From Lachnospiraceae bacterium (GTDB lineage Bacteria > Bacillota > Clostridia > Lachnospirales > Lachnospiraceae), in NCBI GenBank assembly GCA_017482205.1, contig JAFUNK010000009.1, positions 1 through 62,280 on the forward strand: a stretch of DNA of 62,280 bases. The letters run 5' to 3'. Under the pieces are notes generated by a model that searched no databases, was not told the origin of the DNA, and saw only the letters and a list, made by a program, of their open reading frames with translations. Positions 9,165-17,566 of the stretch are shown one piece after another (the first letter of the stretch is position 1; every line of letters begins with the position of its first letter). Made by a program: the position numbers and the translations under genes.

Positions 9165-9397
9165 TGGGCATAAATGGCTTTTTTTCTGCTCCAATGCCCA
9201 AAAAATTGGATTTTATCCTTGAAAAAAGGCTATTTTGGGCATTACAGAGTAGATTTACCTGTCTACTGCCCACAAAATTTCCAAAATGTGGGCATGAGTT
9301 GTGCCTTTTTTGTACTTTATGCCCAAAACCACTTAAATAATCGTAAAAATCTCTTAAATTTGGGCATTACCATGAAAAAATATGCTATATATGCCCA
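9165..9397. repeat. Array of four 36-37-bp inverted repeats (TGGGCAT ... ATGCCCA)
   Basis: TGGGCAT and ATGCCCA alternate four times: 9165-9171/9194-9200, 9236-9242/9266-9272 (right arm CTGCCCA), 9289-9295/9319-9325 and 9361-9367/9391-9397. Each unit spans 36-37 bp with a 22-23-nt loop whose sequence differs between units. Unit two has an inner stem AGTAGA/TCTACT. Conserved arms, constant arm distance and variable loops point to RNA hairpins or repeated protein sites. A 99-codon reading frame crosses the array but has no family features. Confidence 0.75.
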
Positions 9398-9466
9398 TAA
9401 ATGCAGTTTGCTCTGTGTTGTAGCATTGGGAATCTGTCTTCACAGGCTTTTCTGTGAATGGGGCAT

Positions 9467-9501
9467 GCGATGACAATTGAACTTTGTTCAATTGTCATCG
9501 C
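9467..9501. repeat. Perfect 16-bp inverted repeat
   Basis: GCGATGACAATTGAAC (9467-9482), a TTT loop and GTTCAATTGTCATCGC (9486-9501) pair without mismatch. No T run follows directly, so it is not a standard terminator. It sits between the hairpin array and the Nudix pseudogene. Confidence 0.8.
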
Positions 9502-9520
9502 TCGCAAAAAAACTTGCTCA

Positions 9521-9694
9521 ATTCCGGCTGTAGGTGCGATTATTGTAAAAAGAGTTTAAGATGAAGAGTTTGTTTTAGTACAAAACAGAAAAAAGAATAA
9601 TGGAGATGGCATGGATGGTCTGTTAGAGATTCCTGCCGGAAAAGTTCGAGAGTATGAGAATATCTTTAAAGCATTACGGAGAGAGGTATGCTAA
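9521..9694 (+). pseudogene. Nudix hydrolase remnant
   Basis: Frame translation gives IPAVGAIIVKRV, an in-frame TAA (9557-9559), then DEEFVLVQNRKKNNGDGM and LLEIPAGKVREYENIFKALRREV before a second stop at 9692. This matches the start of a Nudix domain and the G-x5-E-x7-RE part of the Nudix box, but the EExG end is missing. There is no start codon and there are two stops, so it is a broken gene, related to ADP-ribose pyrophosphatase-like or MutT-like proteins. Confidence 0.75.
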
Positions 9695-9889
9695 TGCATG
9701 TGAATGCATTGAGAAAATATTTGGGTTGTCATGAAATTTGATTTTTATATTATGAAGTGTGCACCTATATAAAGTGGCGACTAAAGGAAATGCAGGTAAA
9801 AAAACTTAAATACCTACATTTTGTTGAAAACAGTGAAGCCTTTTATATGGACAAAACTACGATGAATTTTTGGATTTACGGAGGTATAT
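9695..9889. other. Short spacer without recognised features
   Basis: Between the Nudix remnant and the GrpB gene I see no intact ORF, no terminator and no clear promoter, only a CGGAGG ribosome binding site at its right end. Confidence 0.5.
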
Positions 9890-10447
9890 ATGCCAATCGG
9901 ATTACTAAGAGGAACTGTTGCAATTGAGTCACATAGAGTCGAGTGGGAAATAGCGGCGCAAGAGATGATTGATAAGTTGAGAACAATATTAAAGGATGAT
10001 ATTGTTGATGCCCAGCATATTGGCAGCACTTCCGTAAAAAGTATTTGTGCAAAACCTATTGTAGATATTGTTGTTGGTGTAAGCGATTTTGATAAAATGA
10101 TGAAGCACAACGATGTTTTGACGACGAATGGAATTATCTATCGTAGGGAGGATCATCCGGGTCAACATTTATATGTTTGTGGTGATTTGCCCAATAATAT
10201 ACATACGCATTATATCCATGTGGTAATTTGGAATCAGGAAGCATGGAATAATTACATAAACATGCGCGATTATTTGAATGCGCATGAAGAGAAAGCCAAA
10301 GAATATTCGGATTTGAAAGAGTGCTTAGCAAAAGCGTATTCGACGGATAGAAATGCATATACCGAAGGGAAAAGTGCTCTTATTGAAGAGATTTTACGAA
10401 GTGCAGAGGAATGGCGGAGGTCAACTTTGAATGCATATAGAATATAA
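9890..10447 (+). CDS. GrpB family protein (UPF0157 nucleotidyltransferase fold)
   Basis: A 185-residue protein with the GrpB signature: QHIGSTSVKSICAKPIVDIVVGV (about residues 40-62, a GS...D-x-D nucleotidyltransferase-like core) and the following HLYVCG / HTHYIHVVIW segment. The biochemical role of this family is unsettled. GGAGG lies 6 nt before the ATG. Its last 17 nt overlap the GNAT gene, so the pair is translated together. It lies in a patch with decayed genes, which suggests accessory status. Confidence 0.85.
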   Translation: MPIGLLRGTVAIESHRVEWEIAAQEMIDKLRTILKDDIVDAQHIGSTSVKSICAKPIVDIVVGVSDFDKMMKHNDVLTTNGIIYRREDHPGQHLYVCGDLPNNIHTHYIHVVIWNQEAWNNYINMRDYLNAHEEKAKEYSDLKECLAKAYSTDRNAYTEGKSALIEEILRSAEEWRRSTLNAYRI

Positions 10448-10844
10448 GACGCAAAAAGATTTACCCTGTAAAGAATTGTATCAGTTATTTCTTGCGGTAG
10501 GTTGGGCAGAAGAAGATAAAACGACACCGGAGATGATTGATAACTTCAATATCGGATTTATCAATTCGACATTTGTTTTTTCGGCATGGGCAGGAGAACG
10601 CTTAGTAGGGTGTGTAAGAGTATTGAGTGATTTACATTTTCGCTCAATAATTTATGATTTGGCTGTTTTACCGGAATTTCAAAGCATGGGTATTGGAAAA
10701 GAACTTGTACAAAAATGTATAAATATGTGCAACGGTTCGGAGTGGTTGGTACAAACAGATATGGCAAAGGGATTTTATGAAAAAATAGGCTTTAGAGAAA
10801 ATGAGGATTATTTTTTGACTATGCCATGTAAGTGGTTTGGCTAA
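10431..10844 (+). CDS. GNAT family N-acetyltransferase
   Basis: A 137-residue single-domain GNAT. The acetyl-CoA loop is visible as AVLPEFQSMGIGKELVQKC (about residues 77-95), preceded by the beta-strand SIIYDLAVL and followed by GFYEKIGFRENEDYFLTM. The acceptor substrate is unknown. It overlaps the GrpB gene by 17 nt. Confidence 0.88.
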   Translation: MHIEYKTQKDLPCKELYQLFLAVGWAEEDKTTPEMIDNFNIGFINSTFVFSAWAGERLVGCVRVLSDLHFRSIIYDLAVLPEFQSMGIGKELVQKCINMCNGSEWLVQTDMAKGFYEKIGFRENEDYFLTMPCKWFG

Positions 10845-10908
10845 TGGAATTGGAGGAGAAGATGATCCTTACGGCAATGGAATGTTGATTTATAAGAAAG
10901 AATGTTAG
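10841..10908 (+). pseudogene. C-terminal remnant of an unidentified gene
   Basis: In another frame right after the GNAT stop the sequence reads GIGGEDDPYGNGMLIYKKEC and then a stop. This looks like a protein C-terminus without its body. I cannot name the parent; an acetyltransferase tail is possible. Confidence 0.35.
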
Positions 10909-10932
10909 CGTTACCACAGAAAGGAACCCCAC

Positions 10933-11784
10933 ATGAAACTTGCAGTCATTAGTGATATTCACGGTAATTATAAAGGCTTTGAAGCTTTTCTTGCATATGT
11001 AGAGGATAAAGAAGTGGATGTTATCCTGTGTCTGGGTGACTATGTGACAGATGCACCATATCCGCAGCGTACCATGGAACTGCTTTTTCGGATGATGGAG
11101 AAGTACACCTGTTATATGGTTCGCGGCAACAGGGAGCAGTATCTCATAGACAACTTTTACCATCCGCAAGGCTGGAAACCGTCCTCTGCCAATGGGATGC
11201 TCTATTATACGGCGGAGCATATTACGGCGGAACAAATTCATTTTTTTGAAGGGCTTCCTTTTACACGGGAATTGTGTCTTCCGGAATGTCCGCCCATGAT
11301 AATCTGCCATGGGACACCTGAGGACTTAAGAGGCAACTTTGTAGAGGAACCGCAATTGAGAGAAACGGTATTAAAAAGTGTAAATGTGCCGTATTTATTT
11401 GGAGGGCACAGTCACAATCAGGAAATCGAGTGCAGATATGGGACAACTTATGTAAATCCGGGTTCGTTGGGTGGTGCCATTGATGGAGTGGGAAAACTGG
11501 CACGCTTTGCCATGCTGGAAACAGTGGAAAGAGAAGGTGAGCCTGCTTTTGAAGTGGAATTGATTACCATTCCCTATGACATTGATTCTTATTTGCAGGA
11601 TTTTAAAGAATCTGGACTGGACGAGTGCGGCGGAGTACTGGCACAGGCAGTGAAAAAGAATCTGCTTACGGGTATCAATTATTTTTACCAGTCGGTAGTG
11701 GAGGCAGGTAAAATTTCAGGTAAGCCCATTTCGGAAGTGTCGGAAGAGACATGGGAGCAGGTGGCACAAAAGTTGGGATTTTAA
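10933..11784 (+). CDS. Metallophosphoesterase (YfcE/MJ0936-like)
   Basis: A 283-residue calcineurin-like phosphoesterase. The metal ligands appear in order: SDIHGN (about 7-12), CLGDYVTD (about 35-42), GNREQ (about 68), a His in CHGTP and GGHSHNQ (about 160), then YVNPGSLGG. The C-terminal 80 residues are an extra helical part. It probably cleaves phosphodiesters or phosphomonoesters in the cytoplasm; the substrate is unknown. AAAGGA precedes the ATG. The radical-SAM gene follows after 40 nt. Confidence 0.88.
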   Translation: MKLAVISDIHGNYKGFEAFLAYVEDKEVDVILCLGDYVTDAPYPQRTMELLFRMMEKYTCYMVRGNREQYLIDNFYHPQGWKPSSANGMLYYTAEHITAEQIHFFEGLPFTRELCLPECPPMIICHGTPEDLRGNFVEEPQLRETVLKSVNVPYLFGGHSHNQEIECRYGTTYVNPGSLGGAIDGVGKLARFAMLETVEREGEPAFEVELITIPYDIDSYLQDFKESGLDECGGVLAQAVKKNLLTGINYFYQSVVEAGKISGKPISEVSEETWEQVAQKLGF

Positions 11785-11824
11785 ATAAAATGGCCGGTTA
11801 TAGTATCCGGCAGAGGAGCAGACC

Positions 11825-13666
11825 ATGCGTTTTTTACTGGTAGCATTAAATGCAAAATATATACATTCCAATCCGGCACTTTATAGCTTGAAACGGTTTG
11901 CCGGAGAAAATGCAGTCCATGTGGAACTGGCGGAGTATACCATAAATAACCGTACAGAGGATATTTTGGCGGATATTTATAAAAGAAAGCCGGATGCAGT
12001 GGGGTTTTCCTGCTATATCTGGAACTGGAATATGGTACAGGATATTATGACGGAGCTCTTTAAGCTGTGCCCGGATATACCTGTTTGGCTGGGTGGCCCT
12101 GAGGTGACTTTTGATGCTGCTGATATTCTGAAAAAGTATCCGCAGCTTACAGGTGTGATGGTGGGGGAAGGAGAGGAAACCTTTGCGGAGGTACTGGATT
12201 ATTATGTGACAGCAAATACCGGAAAACAGAAAACGGCAACGACATCTTTGATGGAGAATACCGGTGAGCAGAAGGGGACAACGAAAAAACAACTGTCAGA
12301 TATTCCCGGGCTGGTGTTGCAGACGGGTTCTACCGTACCCAGAGAGCCTCTTTCCATGGAACGGCTGCCCTTTTTATATGACAATTTAGACGATTTTAAA
12401 AACCGTATTATTTATTATGAGTCCCAGAGAGGCTGTCCTTTCAGGTGCAGTTATTGTTTATCTTCCATTGATAAGACGGTACGGCTACGTGACATTAGTG
12501 TCGTAAAAAGAGAACTTCAGTTTTTCCTGGATAATCAGGTGGAACAGGTAAAATTTGTAGACAGAACCTTCAACTGTAATCATACACACGCCATGGCAGT
12601 CTGGCAGTACATTTTAGAAAACGACAACGGTGTCACTAATTTTCATTTTGAAATCGCAGGGGATATTCTGGACGAAGAAGAGATTGCATTATTAAACAGT
12701 ATGCGCCCCGGTCTGGTGCAGTTGGAAATCGGTGTGCAGTCTACCAATGAAGCTACACTGCAAGAAATTCGCCGTGCCATGGACGTTGCGAAACTAAAGA
12801 AAGTGGTTGCGGCTGTCAGGCGGGGGAGAAATGTGCACTGTCATCTGGACTTGATTGCAGGACTGCCGTATGAGGATTATAAAAGCTTTGCCCATTCCTT
12901 TAATGAGGTATACGGGATGCAGCCGGACCAATTACAGTTAGGCTTTTTAAAGGTGTTAAAGGGGTCCTATATGCATGAGGCGGCGAAAGCGTACGGACTG
13001 GTGTATCGGGACAAGCCACCCTATGAAGTGTTGTATACCAATTGGCTGACCTATGAAGAAGTGTGTCGGTTGAAGCGGATAGAAGAAATGGTGGAGTTGT
13101 ACTACAACAGCAACCAGTTTACCCATACGTTGCCCATATTGCAGCAGGTTTTTGAGTCGCCCTTTGCCATGTATGAGGCACTGGCGGATTTTTATGAGGA
13201 GAACGGCTATTTTACGGAAACACCTTCCAGAATTTACCGGTATCAGGTTTTGCTTGAGTTTGCGGAAAAAATGGATGCAGGCAGAGTGGCATTGTACAAA
13301 GAACTGTTGACATTTGATTTGTATTTGAGGGAAAATGTAAAGAGTCGTCCTGCTTTTGCAGCGGATTTGACCTCTTACAGGAAAGAAATTACAGAATTTT
13401 ACCGCCGGGAAGAAAGCGAGAGACGTTTTCTGCCGGACTATACAGAATATGACAGTAAGCAGTTAGCCCGCATGACACATATGGAGCCTTTCAGGTATCC
13501 GGTATGGGAGGTGGATACGGAGTGGCTGTCTGATGACAGTCACCAGACACCCTCTTATGAAAAAATGCGAGAGCTGCCCCAGCCGGAATTTGTGCTTTTC
13601 GATTACAGACATCGGAGTCCGCTGACCTATGAAGCAAGGACAGAAAGGATTGTTGCACAGAAGTGA
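11825..13666 (+). CDS. B12-binding radical SAM protein (DUF4080 type)
   Basis: A 613-residue protein. Residues 1-130 are a cobalamin-binding-like Rossmann domain (LLVALNAKYIHSNPALYSL, GFSCYIWNWN, WLGGPEV). A radical SAM domain follows with the cluster motif RGCPFRCSYCLSS (about residues 200-212), and a C-terminal DUF4080-like region completes it. Residues about 135-165 are a low-complexity Thr/Lys/Glu insertion between the two domains. The reaction is not known for this family; methylation or another B12/SAM reaction is inferred. GAGGAG precedes the ATG. Confidence 0.88.
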   Translation: MRFLLVALNAKYIHSNPALYSLKRFAGENAVHVELAEYTINNRTEDILADIYKRKPDAVGFSCYIWNWNMVQDIMTELFKLCPDIPVWLGGPEVTFDAADILKKYPQLTGVMVGEGEETFAEVLDYYVTANTGKQKTATTSLMENTGEQKGTTKKQLSDIPGLVLQTGSTVPREPLSMERLPFLYDNLDDFKNRIIYYESQRGCPFRCSYCLSSIDKTVRLRDISVVKRELQFFLDNQVEQVKFVDRTFNCNHTHAMAVWQYILENDNGVTNFHFEIAGDILDEEEIALLNSMRPGLVQLEIGVQSTNEATLQEIRRAMDVAKLKKVVAAVRRGRNVHCHLDLIAGLPYEDYKSFAHSFNEVYGMQPDQLQLGFLKVLKGSYMHEAAKAYGLVYRDKPPYEVLYTNWLTYEEVCRLKRIEEMVELYYNSNQFTHTLPILQQVFESPFAMYEALADFYEENGYFTETPSRIYRYQVLLEFAEKMDAGRVALYKELLTFDLYLRENVKSRPAFAADLTSYRKEITEFYRREESERRFLPDYTEYDSKQLARMTHMEPFRYPVWEVDTEWLSDDSHQTPSYEKMRELPQPEFVLFDYRHRSPLTYEARTERIVAQK

Positions 13667-13763
13667 CATGCATGTCATTCTAACGCATATGACGAAACAA
13701 AGCAGCAAAAGTAGTATATAGCATAGTACAATAATAAAGACAGAGAAAAGGAAGAACAAACCT

Positions 13764-14429
13764 ATGGCATCAAAGCATACTTTAGAGGTGCTGGCGGCAC
13801 TGGATGAAAGGTATGGAACTGAATACAGATGTTCGTTAGATTATGAGACGGCATGGCAGCTTTTAATTGCCACGATGTTGAGTGCCCAGTGTACGGATGC
13901 AAGAGTCAATATTGTGACGGCTACCCTGTTTCAAAAGTATCCGTCTGTGGCGGCATTTGCCAATGCGGATTTAAAGGAACTGGAGCAGGACATTCATTCT
14001 ACCGGTTTTTATCATAACAAGGCAAAAAATATTATAGCCTGTTGCAAGGAACTGATTGCAAAATATGATGGTGAAGTGCCATCGGGGATTGATGAGTTGA
14101 CGGCACTGGCAGGCGTGGGAAGAAAGACTGCCAACGTTATCAGAGGAAATATTTTTAATGAGCCCAGTATTGTGGTGGATACCCATGTGAAGCGTATCTC
14201 CAAAAAGTTGGGATTGTCCAAATCCGATGACCCGGTTAAAGCGGAACAGGAACTGATGAAGGTGTTGCCAAAGGATCATTGGATACTGTATAACATTCAG
14301 TTGATTACTTTTGGACGGGAAATTTGTAAAGCACCTACGCCTAAGTGTGAAGAATGCTTTATGACACATCTTTGTCCTGATTATAAAAAAAGAATGAAAG
14401 CCGGAAGAAATAAAACGGAGAAGAAATAA
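13764..14429 (+). CDS. nth: Endonuclease III
   Basis: A 221-residue DNA glycosylase/AP lyase for oxidised pyrimidines in base excision repair. The HhH-GPD core is visible as LAGVGRKTANVIRGNIF with the catalytic Lys, and VVDTHVKR with the catalytic Asp (about residues 113-145). The C-terminal C-x6-C-x2-C-x5-C loop (CKAPTPKCEECFMTHLC) binds the 4Fe-4S cluster. Length is typical. Confidence 0.97.
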   Translation: MASKHTLEVLAALDERYGTEYRCSLDYETAWQLLIATMLSAQCTDARVNIVTATLFQKYPSVAAFANADLKELEQDIHSTGFYHNKAKNIIACCKELIAKYDGEVPSGIDELTALAGVGRKTANVIRGNIFNEPSIVVDTHVKRISKKLGLSKSDDPVKAEQELMKVLPKDHWILYNIQLITFGREICKAPTPKCEECFMTHLCPDYKKRMKAGRNKTEKK

Positions 14430-14483
14430 AACAAGCAGGCGTTTTTTAGAAATCAAAGGAAGAAATCCGGGGAAAAGAACAAG

Positions 14484-15206
14484 ATGGAACATTTAAGAAA
14501 AGCAGAAAACTATATCTGTATAGATTTGGAGACCACGGGCTTAAATCCCAAGACGGACAGGATTATTGAAATCGGTGCGGTGAAGGTCAGAGCCGGTAAG
14601 GTGGCGGAGGTTTTTGAGACCTTTATAAATCCGGGCAGAGCGTTGGAAGGACGGATAGTGGAGCTTACAGGCATTTCGGATGAAATGTTAGAGGGTGCCC
14701 CCGATATCAAAGAGGTATTGCCGAAGCTATTGGCGTTTGCAGGGGAGGATGTGCTGTTAGGGCACAGCGTACTTTTTGATTATTCCTTTATAAAAAAAGC
14801 AGCGGTAAACAATAAACTTACCTTTGAAAGGCAGGGGATAGATACCTTGAAAATTGCCAGAAGGTATCTGACGGAATTGCCCAGCAGAAGTTTGGACTGT
14901 CTTTGCAATCATTACCAAATAGCCCACAAGGCACACAGGGCGCTTGCGGATGCAAAAGCAACCTGTGAACTGTATGACAGGCTATGGGAGGATTTTGGAA
15001 ACAGAGAAGATGCCCCTAAAATTTTTGAACCGGTACAATTGCATTATCAGGTAAAACGTGATACACCAATTACACCGGCTCAAAAAGAAAGGTTATATAA
15101 ATTGCTTAAGAAGCATAAAATTACAATAGAATATGAATTGGATAAACTCACTCGGAGCGAAGCCAGTCGCTATACGGACCGGATCCTTGCAGAGTACGGA
15201 CGATGA
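14484..15206 (+). CDS. DEDDh 3'-5' exonuclease (DnaQ/PolC epsilon-like)
   Basis: A 240-residue exonuclease. ExoI is IDLETTGLNPKTDRIIEIGAV (two stretches from about residue 13), ExoII is HSVLFDYSFI (about 93) and ExoIII is HRALADAKAT (about 151), giving the DEDDh set. The last 50 residues (TPAQKERLYKLLKKHKI, then EASRYTDRILAEYG) are an added helical domain seen in clostridial relatives. Its last 59 bp overlap the opposing gene that ends at 15148. A role in proofreading or repair is inferred. Confidence 0.88.
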   Translation: MEHLRKAENYICIDLETTGLNPKTDRIIEIGAVKVRAGKVAEVFETFINPGRALEGRIVELTGISDEMLEGAPDIKEVLPKLLAFAGEDVLLGHSVLFDYSFIKKAAVNNKLTFERQGIDTLKIARRYLTELPSRSLDCLCNHYQIAHKAHRALADAKATCELYDRLWEDFGNREDAPKIFEPVQLHYQVKRDTPITPAQKERLYKLLKKHKITIEYELDKLTRSEASRYTDRILAEYGR

Positions 15207-15780
15207 CCGGCTTCATGGTGGAGCGGATTTCACCGGCACTTTCAATCAGTTTTTCTATTTTAAAGGTCTCACCCTGCTTTTCGTAGATGTCGGCAAGAAG
15301 ATAATAACTGTGGCTGACATCGGTTTTAGTGGAAACGGCAAATTCCAGAACGGTTTGGGCTTCTGAGACAAAGCTGTTTTTAAAAAGGAGTTCTGCCCAG
15401 TCCTGCAGGGTGCGGACTAAAAGCGTATAGTTGGCATCATAGTCGGACAGGCAGGTGATATTGGCGGTGCCGTATTCCAGTTTTAAATCGGTATTGGTAA
15501 AACCGGTCAGGTTGACGATTTTTACGGTAGACAGGCTTTCCATAATGTCCAGAATTTCCTGTACCTTGGTATCTTCTGTCATAGTATTTGTGGGAAGTTT
15601 ATCCAGAGGAATGGAGATATAATCCAGATTATCCAGAGGTTTCCGACGGGTGCTATTGGCTTTTGCCTCCCTGTCCCAGAAGTCTTTTTTGAATTTTTCC
15701 TCTATTTTACTGTGTTTTTTGTTGGTATAGGCAATGACTACACAGAAAAGGATTAAACTGGACAAAAATAAGGTTTTCAT
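15148..15780 (-). CDS. Conserved hypothetical protein with N-terminal membrane anchor
   Basis: A 210-residue protein I do not recognise. Residues 2-17 are hydrophobic (TLFLSSLILFCVVIAY), followed by basic and soluble sequence, so it is probably an anchored protein. Residues about 130-190 (WAELLFKNSFVSEAQTVLEF, then SYYLLADIYEKQGE) look like TPR-type helix pairs. GAAAGGAT precedes the ATG. The last 20 codons overlap the exonuclease gene tail-to-tail. No enzymatic motif is visible. Confidence 0.75.
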   Translation of the reverse strand: MKTLFLSSLILFCVVIAYTNKKHSKIEEKFKKDFWDREAKANSTRRKPLDNLDYISIPLDKLPTNTMTEDTKVQEILDIMESLSTVKIVNLTGFTNTDLKLEYGTANITCLSDYDANYTLLVRTLQDWAELLFKNSFVSEAQTVLEFAVSTKTDVSHSYYLLADIYEKQGETFKIEKLIESAGEIRSTMKPVIVRTLQGSGPYSDWLRSE

Positions 15781-15852
15781 ATATAATATCCTTTCAGTAG
15801 ATTTTTATGTAACAACGGAATGTTGCGTTTATATAAGGGAGGAAACAATTTT

Positions 15853-15954
15853 ATGTTCAACATGCGTAACAGAAAAACACAAAGGATTGTTTCGGGAATT
15901 ATTATTTTGCTTTTGATAGTAGTTATGGTGGTTCCCATGGTGCTTGGTATGTAA
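15853..15954 (+). CDS. Small membrane protein, 33 residues
   Basis: The frame reads MFNMRNRKTQRIV, then a hydrophobic segment (SGIIILLLIVVMVVPMVLGM), then TAA. AGGGAGG lies about 10 nt before the ATG, which is better than many real sites. A basic N-terminus followed by one membrane helix predicts an inward-facing N-terminus. It starts 72 bp from the divergent gene at 15780 and lies upstream of the VanW gene in the same direction. Function is unknown. Confidence 0.7.
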   Translation: MFNMRNRKTQRIVSGIIILLLIVVMVVPMVLGM

Positions 15955-16062
15955 GGTATTATTTAATGGTGCCGATATACTTTACAATAGGAATGTTACT
16001 TGTAGAGTATCACATTTTCTTTGCAAATACAATTGTGCAAAGGTTTGAGGAGAGATTATATT

Positions 16063-17544
16063 ATGAAAAAAATAATAAGAAAGGTGTTCCCGATGTTGTG
16101 TCTGGCAGCCGCGTTTGTGTTGTTTCCGGCTAATGTACAGGCTAAGAACAGCGAGACAATAAAGCCCGGTGTTTATGCGGGGGATATTCCGCTGGCAGAT
16201 ATGACCTTGGAAGAGGCAAATGCTGCGGTAGAAGAATATATTGTATCGCTTGAAACCGTTGAGGTTACACTTCTGGCAGCAGATAACCAGAGCGTAGTAG
16301 TATCGGCAGGCGAACTGGGTGTGGCGTGGGCAAATCCGGAGGTGCTGGAAGATGCACTCAACCATGGCACACAGGGAAATATTGTGCAGCGCTATAAAGC
16401 ACTGAAAGATTTAGAAAACAACAATGTAGTATATCCAATCGAGTTGGAATTTGATATTACGGCAATAGATAGGATATTGACTGAACAGTGCAAAGTCTTT
16501 GACAGAGAAGCGATAGATTATGAACTGATACGTGAAGACGGTGAGTTTACCGTAATAGAAGGTCAAATAGGATATCTGCTGGATGTAGAGACCTCGATTG
16601 ATACTGTGTACGGTTACCTTGCGGATGAATGGAACCATGAAGCGGCAACCATTCAGTTGGATATTGCAGTCAGTGAACCCCGCGGCAGTGTAGAAGAATT
16701 GTCCATGGTGAAGGATGTGTTGGGCACTTATACTACCTCTTACAGCACGTCGGGTTCCAACCGTAGTGCAAATGTAGAAAACGGCTGCCGGTTAATTGAT
16801 GGAACACTGTTGTATCCCGGAGATGAATTCTCCACTTATACTGCAGTTGCACCTTTTTCGGAAGCAAATGGTTATTACATGGCAGGGTCTTATTTGAGCG
16901 GCAGAGTGGTAGATTCTCTGGGCGGTGGTATCTGTCAGGTATCCACCACACTTTATAATGCGGTTCTGTTATCAGAACTGGAAGTGACTGAGCGTTACAA
17001 CCATTCCATGATTGTAAATTATGTAGACCCTTCTGCGGATGCGGCAATTGCAGAGTCTTCCGGTAAGGATTTTAAGTTTGTAAATAATTTGGATTACCCT
17101 ATTTATATTGAAGGATATACGCAGGGTAAGAAAATTACCTTTAATATTTATGGCGTGGAAACACGCCCGGAAAACCGTACAGTAGAGTATGTCAGTGAAA
17201 TACTGGAAACTACCCAGCCTACTGCGGAAGTGATTTATCCGGATGCAGGATTTAATGTTGGTTATGTAAGTATATCCAGTGCGCATACCGGATATAAGGC
17301 ACGTCTTTGGAAGATTGTAAAAGAAGATGGTGTGGAGGTAAGCCGGGAGGTCGTTAACAGTAGCACTTATAAAATGACGCCCAGAACCGCAGTGGTGGGC
17401 GTGGCTACGGCGGACCCTAACGTTTATAATGAAATTATGGCGGCAATTGCCACCAACGATATTAATCATGTGCGGAATATTGCAGCGTTATTAACCATGC
17501 CGCCGGCACCGGAACAAACACCGGAAGCAGCACCCGCACAGTAA
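16063..17544 (+). CDS. Secreted VanW family protein with peptidoglycan-binding-4 domain
   Basis: A 493-residue exported protein. The ATG at 16063 is chosen because it follows GGAGAG and begins a signal peptide (KKIIRKVFPMLCLAAAFVLF, cleavage near VQAKN). Residues about 30-205 form a PG_binding_4/YkuD-associated region with SGISPA-like and LGV...N motifs. Residues about 215-345 are the VanW domain (YTTSYSTSGSNRSANV, DEFSTYTAV, GGGICQVSTTLYNA, YNHSMIVNYVDP). The tail is rich in Pro, Glu and Ala. VanW proteins are linked to the cell wall; the exact role is not known. Confidence 0.93.
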   Translation: MKKIIRKVFPMLCLAAAFVLFPANVQAKNSETIKPGVYAGDIPLADMTLEEANAAVEEYIVSLETVEVTLLAADNQSVVVSAGELGVAWANPEVLEDALNHGTQGNIVQRYKALKDLENNNVVYPIELEFDITAIDRILTEQCKVFDREAIDYELIREDGEFTVIEGQIGYLLDVETSIDTVYGYLADEWNHEAATIQLDIAVSEPRGSVEELSMVKDVLGTYTTSYSTSGSNRSANVENGCRLIDGTLLYPGDEFSTYTAVAPFSEANGYYMAGSYLSGRVVDSLGGGICQVSTTLYNAVLLSELEVTERYNHSMIVNYVDPSADAAIAESSGKDFKFVNNLDYPIYIEGYTQGKKITFNIYGVETRPENRTVEYVSEILETTQPTAEVIYPDAGFNVGYVSISSAHTGYKARLWKIVKEDGVEVSREVVNSSTYKMTPRTAVVGVATADPNVYNEIMAAIATNDINHVRNIAALLTMPPAPEQTPEAAPAQ

Positions 17545-17566
17545 GGTTTACAGAGGGAAAACAGGG

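Noticed and set aside
9165-9397. CRISPR array
   Set aside because: The units are inverted pairs with variable spacing and no identical direct repeats of 25-40 bp, and there are no cas genes.
9174-9473. 99-residue reading frame through the hairpin array
   Set aside because: No ribosome site, composition shaped by the repeats, and no domain pattern.
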